64,000 bases of DNA. Origin: Ariolimax columbianus. Lineage: Eukaryota > Mollusca > Gastropoda > Stylommatophora > Arionidae. This document shows, in pieces, positions 50,830 through 60,251 of this stretch (within the stretch, counting starts at the first letter, position 1; each line of letters begins with the position of its first letter). The notes under the pieces are model-generated. The model worked only from the letters and a program-made list of their open reading frames with translations. It made no database searches and had not been told where the DNA came from. The stretch is taken from positions 83,508,704-83,572,703 of the forward strand of contig JAVGWX010000002.1 in NCBI GenBank assembly GCA_036924085.1. The letters run 5' to 3'. The position numbers and the translations under genes were made by a program.

Positions 50830-51070
50830 AAACGGTGACTCTTCTCCTTCAGCAAACGTCCACGTTTACTGCATTTCTCCAGACCGATCTGTTTTCCGCA
50901 AATCTCTCCCAATTGTCTTCATCTATGTGACAGCATCTCAGAGTTTCCTTCAGACTGTCCTTAAATCGCATTTTTGTTCAACCTGCTTTTTGCCAGCTTA
51001 TCGTACAGAAGTCTCTTCGGCAGTCTAGTGTCTTCAGTTATAATATCATCCATAGCCATGTTAATGTCTA
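50830..51070 (-). mobile_element. RTE-like LINE C-terminal fragment
   Basis: The minus strand reads MPQVDINMAMDDIITEDTRL followed by PKRLLYDKLAKSRLNK, a C-terminal segment (RLPKRLxYxxLxxGxR) of RTE-like proteins. Short and frameshifted. Confidence 0.6.
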
Positions 51071-51239
51071 CCTGGGGCATGCGGTTGGATGGCCTCTTCA
51101 TTTATGGCTGTTGAGAATGTTGCAAAAATGTTCCGCCCGCGCCGCTACCCTTTGAGGTCAAGGCGCACAGCAAACGCGTCTATCTCGTCTTCTCGTCTGC
51201 CTAACCATAGATATGGTTACACCGTGAGTATTTTCTTAA

Positions 51240-52030
51240 CTATTCATCGATCACTAGTGAGGGCCATTTTCTTGGACAAGGACGATGCGCCAATTTGAAG
51301 AGTCCTGTGCGTTTGATGCTTTGCGTCGATAACAATCTTAATGTTGCCATCATTTTCGTTGAACCAGTCTTTGTGCTTTCGTGTGGATGGATCAAGGTGT
51401 TTTAACGCTGTAGAGTAAACAGTGCCCCTTAGGGTCGCCCAGTTTTGATCGATGCTGGAGTTTCCAAACTGAATCTCATCCAGTCTGGTTTCTAGCTCTG
51501 CAGCGAAACTGTTTCTAGTAGGTTTCCACATCAACTTCTTAATATTTAGTCTCACCGGTGCCATTGTCCCCGGAGGATGGCTCTTGGATTTGACTTTTAG
51601 AAGCAACTTGGTTATCACTAGACGATGGTCAATCCAACATTCCGCGCTACACACACTTTTAGTTATTTTGACATCACTTCGGTCCCAACGTCTGACAATG
51701 ATGTAGTCGATAAGATGCCAGTGGTGAAATTGGGTATGCATCCACGTTGTTCTTTTTCTAGTTTGGAGTCGGAAGATCGTGTTGATTAGGATACGCACAT
51801 TTGTTACACATGTCTTCAGTAAGAGTAGGCCGTTGCCGATACATTTACCTATTCCAATTCGACCAATGATGATATCCCACGTAGTGTAGTCTGGACCAAC
51901 GCTGACGTTAAAATCTCCGGTTCTTGTGCGTTAATTCACCCATTCTAAAATTTTATTCAACGACCACACGGGTTTCCGTACAATGATAATTAGAGGAGGC
52001 CAACATTCTGTGATGTCCTGCAGAATATTG
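51240..52030 (-). mobile_element. RTE-like LINE endonuclease C-terminus and linker
   Basis: The minus strand has TGDFNVSVGPDYTTWDII (about 51870-51925), containing the GDFN endonuclease motif, then a 184-codon open frame (51244-51798) with RKRTTWMHTQFHHWHLIDYI, CWIDHRLVITKLLLK (the SDH-equivalent, here IDH) and STRKHKDWFNEND. It is one of the longer intact RTE-like pieces. The 5' side borders the I1 copy at 52033. Confidence 0.82.
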
Positions 52031-52032
52031 TC

Positions 52033-53986
52033 GAACGGGACTTCTTCTTCTTCTTCGTACGCTGTCAGACGTCAACCTGTATTGTTTCGAAGAAAGCAGC
52101 GGTCATCATGAGGCTGTCGACACTGCCATAGAACTTGCCTAGAGTTGTCACTGGTGATGGCCACATGTGCTTTCTCTGGTCTTCGTATATCGGGCAGTTT
52201 TGCAGCAGATGTTCAGCGATCATTTTCCCTGTACCACAACTGCATTCGTCAGTGCCACCTATCTTCAATTTATTTAATAGGTGGTACCTCAGTCTGTTGT
52301 GGCCTGTGCGGGGTCTGAAGACCACGACTTGCTCTCTTCTGTTCAACTTGTAATAGGGATCATTTTTTGTGTAGCCAGTATGTTGTATTTCCCATTTGGC
52401 CATATCGCTGGCCCGAATAAGTCTTTTGGACTCTTCTTAGGTCACACTAGAATCTGGTTCTGGTAGTCTTGCACCTTTTTTTGCCAGTCTGTCTGCCTTA
52501 TTGTTGCCTTGGATGTTACAGTGGGATGGAACCCACTGTACTACTACTCTTTTTGGTGCGGACTGCTGGCATAGTTGACAGAGTACTGCTCTTAAATCAT
52601 TCAGTTCAGTATTTGTCTGGCTTTTTAGTGTTGTAACTACGGCCAGGGCGTCTGTAAACAGGACTATTTGGCTTTCATTGCTTTCGCCTGTGAGCATTGC
52701 TTCTACTGCAGCCCTCAGTGCCTCTGCCTCCGCTCTGAAATTGCTTGAGAATTTTCCAGTTGCCACTGACAGTGTTATTTTTCTACCATTTGGTAGGCTC
52801 AGGAATACCCCTGCCCCTCCATTCTGTGTTGTATTTATTACAGAACCGTCGGTGTATGCATGGGTCCAGTCCATGCTTGGGTACTTTTCCGTTATGTACC
52901 TCAGGGTTATGTCTCTTCTTTTATTTTCATTCTGGCTGTTCTTGTTTCCAATATCTGGTATATTTTCTACCACCTATGGAATGATATGCTGCTTCCAGGT
53001 AGGTTTGCGTACAGTAGGGATGGGATTTGGTATTGTTACGGTGTTCACAGGGTCTTCGCTCATCTTTGCTTTGGCTATTTCTGCAGAGTTTCTCCGCTTT
53101 AGTTTCCCATTTCCAAATGTATTTAATCTCTAATGCATTGGATGTTCTGTCAGTCTTCTGAGTTTCTCTGCTTGCTTGTTGGGCTTCTGTCGGTCATGGA
53201 TTGCAGATTTGTAATCTTTTCAAGTTCTACAATTGGCGTTGACTTCATGCCTCCTGTTATAACTCTCATGGCTTGGTTTTAAAGTTTTGCTAATTTTATC
53301 AAAGTTCGCCTTTGCTGCTTTTGTCCATGCCGCAATGCCATACTCGAGAACTGGTCTCACTCTTCCAGTGTACAGTTTCTTTAGTATTCTTTCGTCTGCT
53401 CCCCAGCTTGTGCCAACAAGTTTCCTCATGATTGCCATTCTTTGCCTGGCTCTCATTCGATTTCTCTCAATCTGACTTTTCCATGTCATGCACCGATCAA
53501 ATGTGATTCACAAGTAGTTTGGGTTGTCGTTTGGCCGCATATTTTTTGTGTTAAAACGTATTTAAGTGTTCTGTGGTTTATTTGAAAGCGGGAATATCGT
53601 GCATGTTGTTTTTTCCATGTTTATTTTGACCAGCCATGAGTTCGCCCACTCCTCGAACGATGTTAGGGCCTGCTGCATCCGATTGTTTGCTACGGTGACA
53701 TTTTTTTCAGAGGTCCACATAGCTAGATCGTCTGCAAACATGGAGGTGTGGACTCTCCTTGGTATATTTTATGTGATGTTGTTTATATACACCAGGAAAA
53801 GTGTGGGTTACAGTACCCCCCCCCCCCACCCTTGGGGTACTCCTTGCTCCAGTGTCACCTTTTTGCTCATCTGCCCTTGTACTTAAACTCTAGCCCTTCT
53901 GTGTTCGAGGTAGTGGCTGATCCATCTGTACATTTTTACAGATACTTCACTTCTTTGTAGTTTGACTTTAAGTCCATCTTTCCACA
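52033..53986 (-). mobile_element. I1 LINE, copy B, 5'-truncated
   Basis: Minus-strand I1 with the GAA-type tail at its 3' end (antisense ttcttc at about 52040-52056). RNase H and C-terminus are at 52065-52973 (AYTDGSVINTTQNGGAG, LTDA changed to FTDALAVV, SHCNIQGNNKADRLA). The thumb is at 53220-53489 (GTSWGADERILKKLYTGRVR). The palm lies further up to about 53960. Frame breaks include one near 52437 and a C homopolymer of about 14 at 53817-53829 inside the antisense of GVPQGG. The 5' end at about 53986 corresponds to about 22015 of copy A. Confidence 0.87.
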
Positions 53987-53987
53987 C

Positions 53988-54234
53988 CTTAAATTGTAGA
54001 TAGGTGGCACTAACGAATGCACCTGCGGTACCGGAAAAATGACCGCTGAATACTTGCTGCAAAACTGCCCGACATACGAGGATCAGAGAAAGCAGATGTG
54101 GCCATCACCAGTGGCAACACTAGACAAGCTATATGGCAGTGTCGACAGCCTCAGGATTACCGCTTCTTTTTTCGAAAAAATTAAGGTTGACGTCTGACAG
54201 CGTACGAAGAAGAAGAAGAAGAAGAAGAAGAAGA
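53988..54234 (+). mobile_element. I1 LINE 3' tail fragment, opposite orientation to copy B
   Basis: Plus-strand sequence corresponding to about 23735-23971 of copy A. It covers the knuckle region (ECTCGTGKMTAE-like, LLQNCPTYEDQRKQMW) and ends with (GAA)n at about 54208-54234. It abuts the 5' end of copy B, which points the other way. No duplication could be identified around it. Confidence 0.85.
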
Positions 54235-54667
54235 AAAGCGTTTCACATTATCACAATACACATATCAACACAGTAATCTACACAGTTTGTGGCAGATTTG
54301 AAAATTGTGGCTCCATCTTGAACCGCATATATACTTCATATGTAAATATTTTCTATCGCAAAGAAAGTGAGATGGATCACAGTCAACTCTAAAGTAGGCC
54401 ATGGATGGATGATGGTTTTAAGTATATTTGTAATAACTATATTTAGGATGAAGGATGTAGGTAAACGCTTTTATTCTTAATTTGTTTTTCGAAAACAAAT
54501 ACAAATGCAACAACACATATATTCGTATTGATACTGTGAGTATATAACTCGTAAATATTTACTAATTGGTATAGTGCGATAGTTAAGTACTGCAGATATC
54601 AAAGAAACAAAAATCAAGAAGGATATGTTGTGTAATTAGCTCAAGAAAGCAGGAGTAAAGGAAAAGT
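54235..54667. other. Spacer without recognisable features
   Basis: AT-rich, no coding or repeat motif seen. Confidence 0.5.
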
Positions 54668-56011
54668 AACCTTCTTCGTCTTCTTCTTCTTCGTCTTCTT
54701 GCTCTTCTTTTTCTTCTTATTTTTCGTCTTATGCTTCTTCTTCGATCAACTCATGCTATGTGTCTAGCCGTGTGAGGTTCACGAAGGTGATTGCATTTCA
54801 GGCCATTGCCGATCTCCAACAGCTTTTCGAGTATGGTCGCTCCTCCGGGCCAGACTCCCTCTCTTTGGTCTGCGAAAGAAAGGCAGGCCAGCGGGATATG
54901 GTCTGGTGTTTGTTTGAGTGCTCTGCAATCGAACTTGGCGTTGTCTCTTTCCCGTCTTTTCTTTGCGTTCAGGATCTTTTGGTCATGTTACATCTGCAGG
55001 CCAGTCACGATGATGAAGTCTATAGTCTTCACCAGGTCGGAGCGGCTCTCCCACAGCTTTTGTCTCAGCTCCGCACCCTCTGGCCAGGTCTAGCATCTCA
55101 TTTCCGTATAGATTGGGCATTCCTGTAGATCATGCTCAGGGTTCGGGCATCCTGTTCCACATGGGCACGCATCGGTGTGTGAGATCTTCAGTCGGTATAG
55201 ATGTTCTAGTAGTTTACAGTGTCCAGTTCTCAGGCGAAATAAGGTAGTTTGTTGATTTCTTTTGAGTTGGTGAATTGGGTCTGGTGTACTGCTTATATTT
55301 CTGTCTTTTCGCCATTGGTATATATACAGATTTCTCATGATGTTCTTGATTTCTCTGTTGCAAAGATGATTAAATTGGGCCTTTTTGCTGCCATCTTTTG
55401 CTAGAGCATCAGCTCTCTCGTTTCCCGTGACTCCGCAATGGGAGGGTAGCCACTGGAGCGCTATTGTTGAGGATCTCTGGAGTTTTCGCAGTTCTGCTCT
55501 GATCTCTGATAACAGTGGTTCGTTGTTTGTTTTTGTATTGTCTCTAATAGTACTCTGCAGTCTGTGTATACAGCTATTTTTGTTGGAGGTTCTGCATTTC
55601 TGTTTGAAGTATTCTCAGTGCTCGCAGGAGTGCCATCGATTTTGCTGTGAGGTTTGTGGACAACTTTCCTGTTGGGAGGGCCTCTTCTGTTACATTTCCT
55701 CTTTTGTGTCTTATGAATATGCCTCCTCCCCCGTTTCGGCCTGCCCCATCTGCTGAACCATCTGTGTACACCTGTGTCCATTCCTTGGTATTATATTTCT
55801 CCTTAATCATTATTTGTGCTAACATTTTCAGCTCGTGGACACTGTGTTGGTCTTTTCTTCTTATTCCTGGAATCTCTGTACTTACTTCGATGTTGTTTAT
55901 GTTGCAGCTTGGCTTTTCATAGTTAATAAGCATTTCTATTTCTGTAGGTTGGTTGGGAATTAGTTCTCCATATTTTTGGTGTAGGTGGTTTGATATATGA
56001 ATGAAGCTGGT

Positions 56012-56932
56012 TCACTTTAGCCTATTTTTAACTAGGTATTTTTGTTTTATGTATGGGATGATCAGGCATGCGTAGCATCTTTTCACTGTGTGACAGCACT
56101 CTATTTTTTTTCGTCTAGTATGTAGGAGTCTTATATTTGTGTATGTTTCCATTTTCTGGATTGGTGTAGTCTTCATTCCTCCTGTTATTATCCTTACGCC
56201 TGAATTTTGAATTTTGGTTAGGTGTTCCGTGTTTGTTTTTGACACTGTGGTCCAGGCTGTCATGCAGTATTCAAGTACTGGTCTGACTGTGCCACTGTAT
56301 ACATTTTTAAGGAAGGGGCTTTTTGCACCCCAGCTTGTTCCGGCCTGCTTCATCATGAGGGATAGTTTTCTGGTTGCTTTTTGTTCTATCTCCTGTATGT
56401 GTTCCCACCATGTGAGTCTCTTGCCCATTTTAACTCCGAGATACACAGAAGTATTTTCTTGTAGAAGCTCTTTGCCATTTAGATGACGTTTTGTTACGTC
56501 CTTGGTGTTGGGCAGTGAGAAGCGTGTTGTAATTGTCTTTGAGATGTTAATCTGCAATCCCCAATCTGCAACCCATTTTCCAACAGTGTCCAGTGCTGTC
56601 TGCATTCTATTTTCAGCTGTTGGTAGTTTTTCTGCAGAACTCCACATTGCGAAGTCGTCAGCGTGTAGGGCACTGGATACTTTCTTTGGGAGTTTTCCCG
56701 CAATGTCGTTTATGAACAGGATAAAGAGGGTTGGAGAGATGACTTCTTCCTGGGGTACGCCTTGTTGGAGAGCTATTCTATAGGTCAGTGATCCATCTAA
56801 TTTAACTCTTGCTGTTCTGTATCGGAGGAAATCTTGTATCCAGCTGTACATTCTCCCTTCTATTTTGTTGTTTAATAGTTTTAGGACGAGTCCTTCTCTC
56901 CATACCTTGTCAAAAGCTTTTGCAATATCCAA
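56012..56932 (-). pseudogene. I2 reverse transcriptase palm and thumb
   Basis: This is the longest intact I2 frame, covering the catalytic core from the first Asp block (DIAKAFDKVW) through HADD to the thumb (RPVLEYCMTAWTT, KIQNSGVRIITGGMKTTPI). It is homologous throughout to the I1 protein at 21990-22800, so the two families are sisters. Gly-Gly of the PQGG turn is Glu-Glu here. Frameshifts on both sides separate it from RNase H and the fingers. Confidence 0.87.
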
Positions 56933-57371
56933 AAAGACCGCAAGTCCTTTTCCTTACCTTGGAATGCATTTTCTATTTCTTTGGTTAGGTACACTAGTTG
57001 GTCGTCTGTGTTGCGGTTTTTCCTAAAGGCTGACTGTGAATTGAGTAGGAGATGGTTTTTTTTTACAGATGTCTAATTAGTCTTGCGTTTACCATTTTTT
57101 CCATGACTTTTCCAACACAGCTGAGCAGGCTTATTGACCTATAGCTTTCCTCGCTTGTCTTGTCCTTTTTTAATTTTTTTATGGGAATAATGATAGCCTC
57201 CCGCCACTGGTCTGGGATCTTACCCTTGCTCCATGACTGATTGAAGATTTTAAGGAGTTTTCTTCTTGTCCTTTGGTCTAGGTTTTTAATCATTTCAATT
57301 GTGATGCCATCTTTTCCTGGAGCTTTCTTGTTTTTCAGTTTCTGAATAGCAGTGTTTAACTCTATCATTTT

Positions 57372-57384
57372 GAATGATGGCTTC
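57372..57384. repeat. Target-site duplication of outer nested I1, left copy
   Basis: GAATGATGGCTTC is repeated exactly at 60239-60251. It is I2 coding sequence (antisense of KPSF), so removing the insert rejoins the I2 frame between MKPSF and KMIELNTAIQK. Confidence 0.95.
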
Positions 57385-57751
57385 CATATAGTCCTGCTGA
57401 CAGATGCTCTCGCCGTAGTCACAGCGCTAAAAAGCCAGAAAAACACTGAGCTTAATGACTTAAGAGCAGCACTCTGCAAACTGTGCCAGCAGTCCGCACC
57501 ACAAAGGGTAGTGGTACAGTGGGTCCCATCACACTGCAACATCCAAGGCAACGAGGAGGCAGACAGACTGGCAAAAGAAGGTGCAAGACTACCACAAACA
57601 GATACTAGTATGACGTACAAAGAGTCAAAACGGCTTATCAAAGCCAGATACATGACCAAATGGGAAACCGAACATACTGGTTACACCAAAAACGATGCCT
57701 ATTACCAGTTGAACCGAAGAGAGCAGGTCGTTGTCTTCAGACTTCGCACTG
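57385..57751 (+). mobile_element. Outer nested I1 insertion, left part
   Basis: A 5'-truncated I1 copy starting in RNase H (equivalent to about 23336 of copy A, VLLTDALAVVTALKSQ) and reading to VVVFRLRT before being interrupted at 57752 by another I1. Its other part is at 59977-60238. The combined length is about 630 bp, almost the same as 23336-23971 of copy A. Confidence 0.93.
57739..57751. repeat. Target-site duplication of inner nested I1, left copy
   Basis: AGACTTCGCACTG, repeated exactly at 59964-59976. It is I1 coding sequence (within FRLRTG). Confidence 0.95.
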
Positions 57752-59963
57752 CAGGAAAGGACAAAACAGATCCGAATGGATACAGGCCCATAAGCCTACT
57801 GAGCTGTGTCGGCAAGCTGATGGAACGGATGATAAACACCAGACTGATGTGGCATCTGGAAGAAAAACGAATACTAATTCCACAGCAAGCCGGCTTTAGA
57901 CAGCACAGATCCACTGAGGACCAGGTCATCCTCATAGCCCAGGAGATAGAAGATGCCTACCAGGCACAGAAACACACAGTAGCTGTTTGGGTGGATCTGG
58001 AAAAGGCATTTGACAAAGTCTGGAAGGACGGACTTAGAGTCAAGTTAAGAAGAAGTGATGTTTGTGGGAAGATGTACAAGTGGATCAACCACTACCTCAA
58101 ACAAAGAACGGCCAGAGTCCAAGTACAAGGGCAGATGAGCAAAAAAGGTGACACTCGAGCAGGGAGTACCCCAAGGGGGAGTACTGTCCCCCACACTCTT
58201 CCTGGTATATATAAACGATATTACAGAGAATATACCAAGAAGAGTCCATAGCTCAATGTTTGCAGACGATCTGGCTATGTGGACTTCTGAAAAGAATCTC
58301 ACCATAGCAAGAAATCGGATGCAAACGGCCCTAACATCGCTGGAAGAGTGGGCGAACTCATGGCTGGTCAAAATAAACGAGGAGAAAACCACGTGCACAA
58401 TATTCTCGCTCTCATTAAAACCCCAAAGTACCAAATTAAGCCTAAATGGCAAAATCCTGCAGCCAAACGACAACCCAACCTATCTGGGAGTCACATTTGA
58501 TCGGCGCATGACATGGAAAAGTCAGATTGAGAGAAACCGAATGAAAGCCAGAGAAAGAATGGCGATCATGAGGAAACTTGCTGGCACAAGCTGGGGAGCA
58601 GACGAAGGCATACTAAAGAAACTGTACACTGGAAGAGTGAGACCAGTTCTCGAGTATGGCATCGCGGCATGGACAACAGCAGCGAAGGCGAACTTCGATA
58701 AAGTTAACAAACTTCAAAACCAAGCTATGAGAATCATAACAGGTGGCATGAAGTCAACGCCAATTGTAGAACTTGAAAAGATTACAAAACTGCAATCCAT
58801 GACCGACAGAAGAGACTGCAGAGCCCAGCTGCAGTCAGAGAAACTCCGAAGACTGACGGACCATCCAATGTACCAGAGGCTAAACAATTTGGGAACTGGG
58901 AAACTAAAGCGGAGAAACTTTGCAGAAATAGCCAAAGCAAAGATGCACGAAGACCCCATAAACGCACTAACAACACCAAAACCCATCACTACTGTACGAA
59001 AACCTACTTGGAGGCAGGACATATTTCCAGAGGTGGTAGAAAATATACCAGGTATTGCAAACAAAAACTGCCAGACCGAAAAAGAAAGGAGAGACACTAC
59101 CCTAAGCTTCATAACGAAAAGCTACCCAAGCATGGACTGGACCCATGCATACACCGACGGTTCTGTAACAAACACTACACAGAACGGAGGGGCAGGAGCA
59201 TTCCTGAACCTACCAAATGGCAGAAAAATAACACTGTCATTCGCTACTGGTAAGTACACAAGCAATTTCAGAGCGGAGGCAGAGGCACTGAGGGCGGCAG
59301 TGGAAGAAATGGCAACACACAGTGAAAATGAGAGCCACATAGTCTTGTTGACAGATGCTCTCGCCGTAGTCACAGCGCTAAAAAGCCAGAAAAACACTGA
59401 GCTTAATGACTTAAGAGCAGCACTCTGCAAACTGTGCCAGCTGTCCGCACCAAAAAGGGTAGTGGTACAGTGGGTTCCGTCACACTGCAACATCCAAGGC
59501 AACGAGGAGGCAGACAGACTGGCAAAAGAAGGTGCAAGGCTACCACAAACAGATACCAGTATGACGTACGAAGAGTCAAAACGGCTTATCAAAGCCAGGT
59601 ACATTACCAAATGGGAAACCGAACATACTGGTTACACCAAAAACGATGCCTATTACCAGTTGAACCGAAGAGAGCAGGTCGTTGTCTTCAGACTTCGCAC
59701 TGGCCACAATAGACTGAGGTACCACCTATTCAACAAATTGAAGATAGGGTGTACCGACGAATGCCCGTGCGGTACTGGTAAAATGACAACTGAACATCTG
59801 CTGCAGAACTGCCCGACATACGGGGATCAGAGAGAGCAGATGTGGCCATTGCCAGTGGAACTGCAAGACAAGCTCTATGGTAGTGGCGAGAGTCTCAGGA
59901 CGACCGCCGCTTTTTTCGAAAAAATAATGGTTGCTGTCTGACTGTGTACGCAGAAGAAGAAGA
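57752..59963 (+). mobile_element. Inner nested I1 insertion, copy C (2.2 kb)
   Basis: A 5'-truncated I1 beginning at the equivalent of 21753 in copy A (GKDKTDPNGYRPISLLSC) and running to the stop near 59941 and a (GAA)n tail. It holds the entire palm, thumb, RNase H and knuckle. It differs from copy A at roughly 25 positions over 1.8 kb by eye. One extra A at about 58141-58147 shifts the frame in SKKVTLEQG. After it, an open frame of 597 codons (58148-59941) reaches the natural stop, and the A-run shifted in copy A is normal here. This is the youngest layer of the nest. Confidence 0.94.
58148..59941 (+). pseudogene. I1 copy C polyprotein, palm to C-terminus
   Basis: The frame covers GVPQGGVLSPTLFLVYINDI, FADDLAMWTSEKN (about 58260), thumb GTSWGADEGILKKLYTGRVR, RNase H AYTDGSVTNTTQNGGAGAFL with LLTDALAVV, and the knuckle CPCGTGKMTTEHLLQNCPTY. 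All catalytic Asp/Glu residues of the palm and RNase H are present. The upstream fingers (57752-58147) are in another frame because of the extra A. The 5' endonuclease is absent by truncation, so the copy cannot move by itself. Confidence 0.92.
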
Positions 59964-59976
59964 AGACTTCGCACTG
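59964..59976. repeat. Target-site duplication of inner nested I1, right copy
   Basis: Exact second copy of 57739-57751, immediately after the inner GAA tail. Confidence 0.95.
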
Positions 59977-60238
59977 GCCACAATAGACTGAGGTGCCACC
60001 TATTCAACAAATTGAAGATAGGGTGTACAGACGAATGCCCGTGCGGTACCGGTAAAATGACCGCTGAACATCTGCTGCAGAACTGCCCGACATACGAGGA
60101 TCAGAGAGAGCAGATTTTGCCATTACCAGTGGAACTGCAAGATAAGCTCTATGGCAGTGTCGACAGCCTCAGGATGACCGCCGCTTTTTTCGAAAAAATA
60201 ATGGTTACTGTCTGACTGTGTACGCAGAAGAAGAAGAA
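59977..60238 (+). mobile_element. Outer nested I1 insertion, right part
   Basis: Resumes at GHNRLRCHLFNKLKIGCTDE and carries the knuckle, the C-terminus (FFEKIMVTV) and its own (GAA)n tail ending at 60238. Together with 57385-57751 it makes one continuous truncated copy. Confidence 0.93.
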
Positions 60239-60251
60239 GAATGATGGCTTC
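60239..60251. repeat. Target-site duplication of outer nested I1, right copy
   Basis: Exact second copy of 57372-57384. Confidence 0.95.

Larger units (their letters stand above)
54668..57384 (-). mobile_element. I2 LINE, 3' half (reverse transcriptase, RNase H, knuckle)
   Basis: Second I-like LINE, minus strand. The tail side is a long TTC/CTT-rich stretch (54668-54740), equal to a decayed GAA tail. Reading upward: knuckle HTDACPCGTGCPNPEHDLQE (about 55140-55195); RNase H WTQVYTDGSADGAGRNGGGG (about 55720-55780) with AVYTDCRVLLETI (about 55540-55580); a 306-codon palm and thumb frame (56012-56932) with MDIAKAFDKVWREGL, GVPQEEVISPTLFILFINDI, HADDFAMWSSAEKL, GTSWGAKSPFLKNVY; and fingers KKAPGKDGITIEMIKNLDQR with YRSISLLSCVGKVMEKMVNA (about 57070-57340). 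FADD is HADD, with both Asp residues kept. It continues beyond the I1 nest at 60239. Confidence 0.9.

Noticed and set aside
52033..54234. Single I1 insertion with 5' inversion (twin priming)
   Set aside because: Both arms carry their own GAA/TTC tail and cover the same 3' region, so one insertion cannot explain them.
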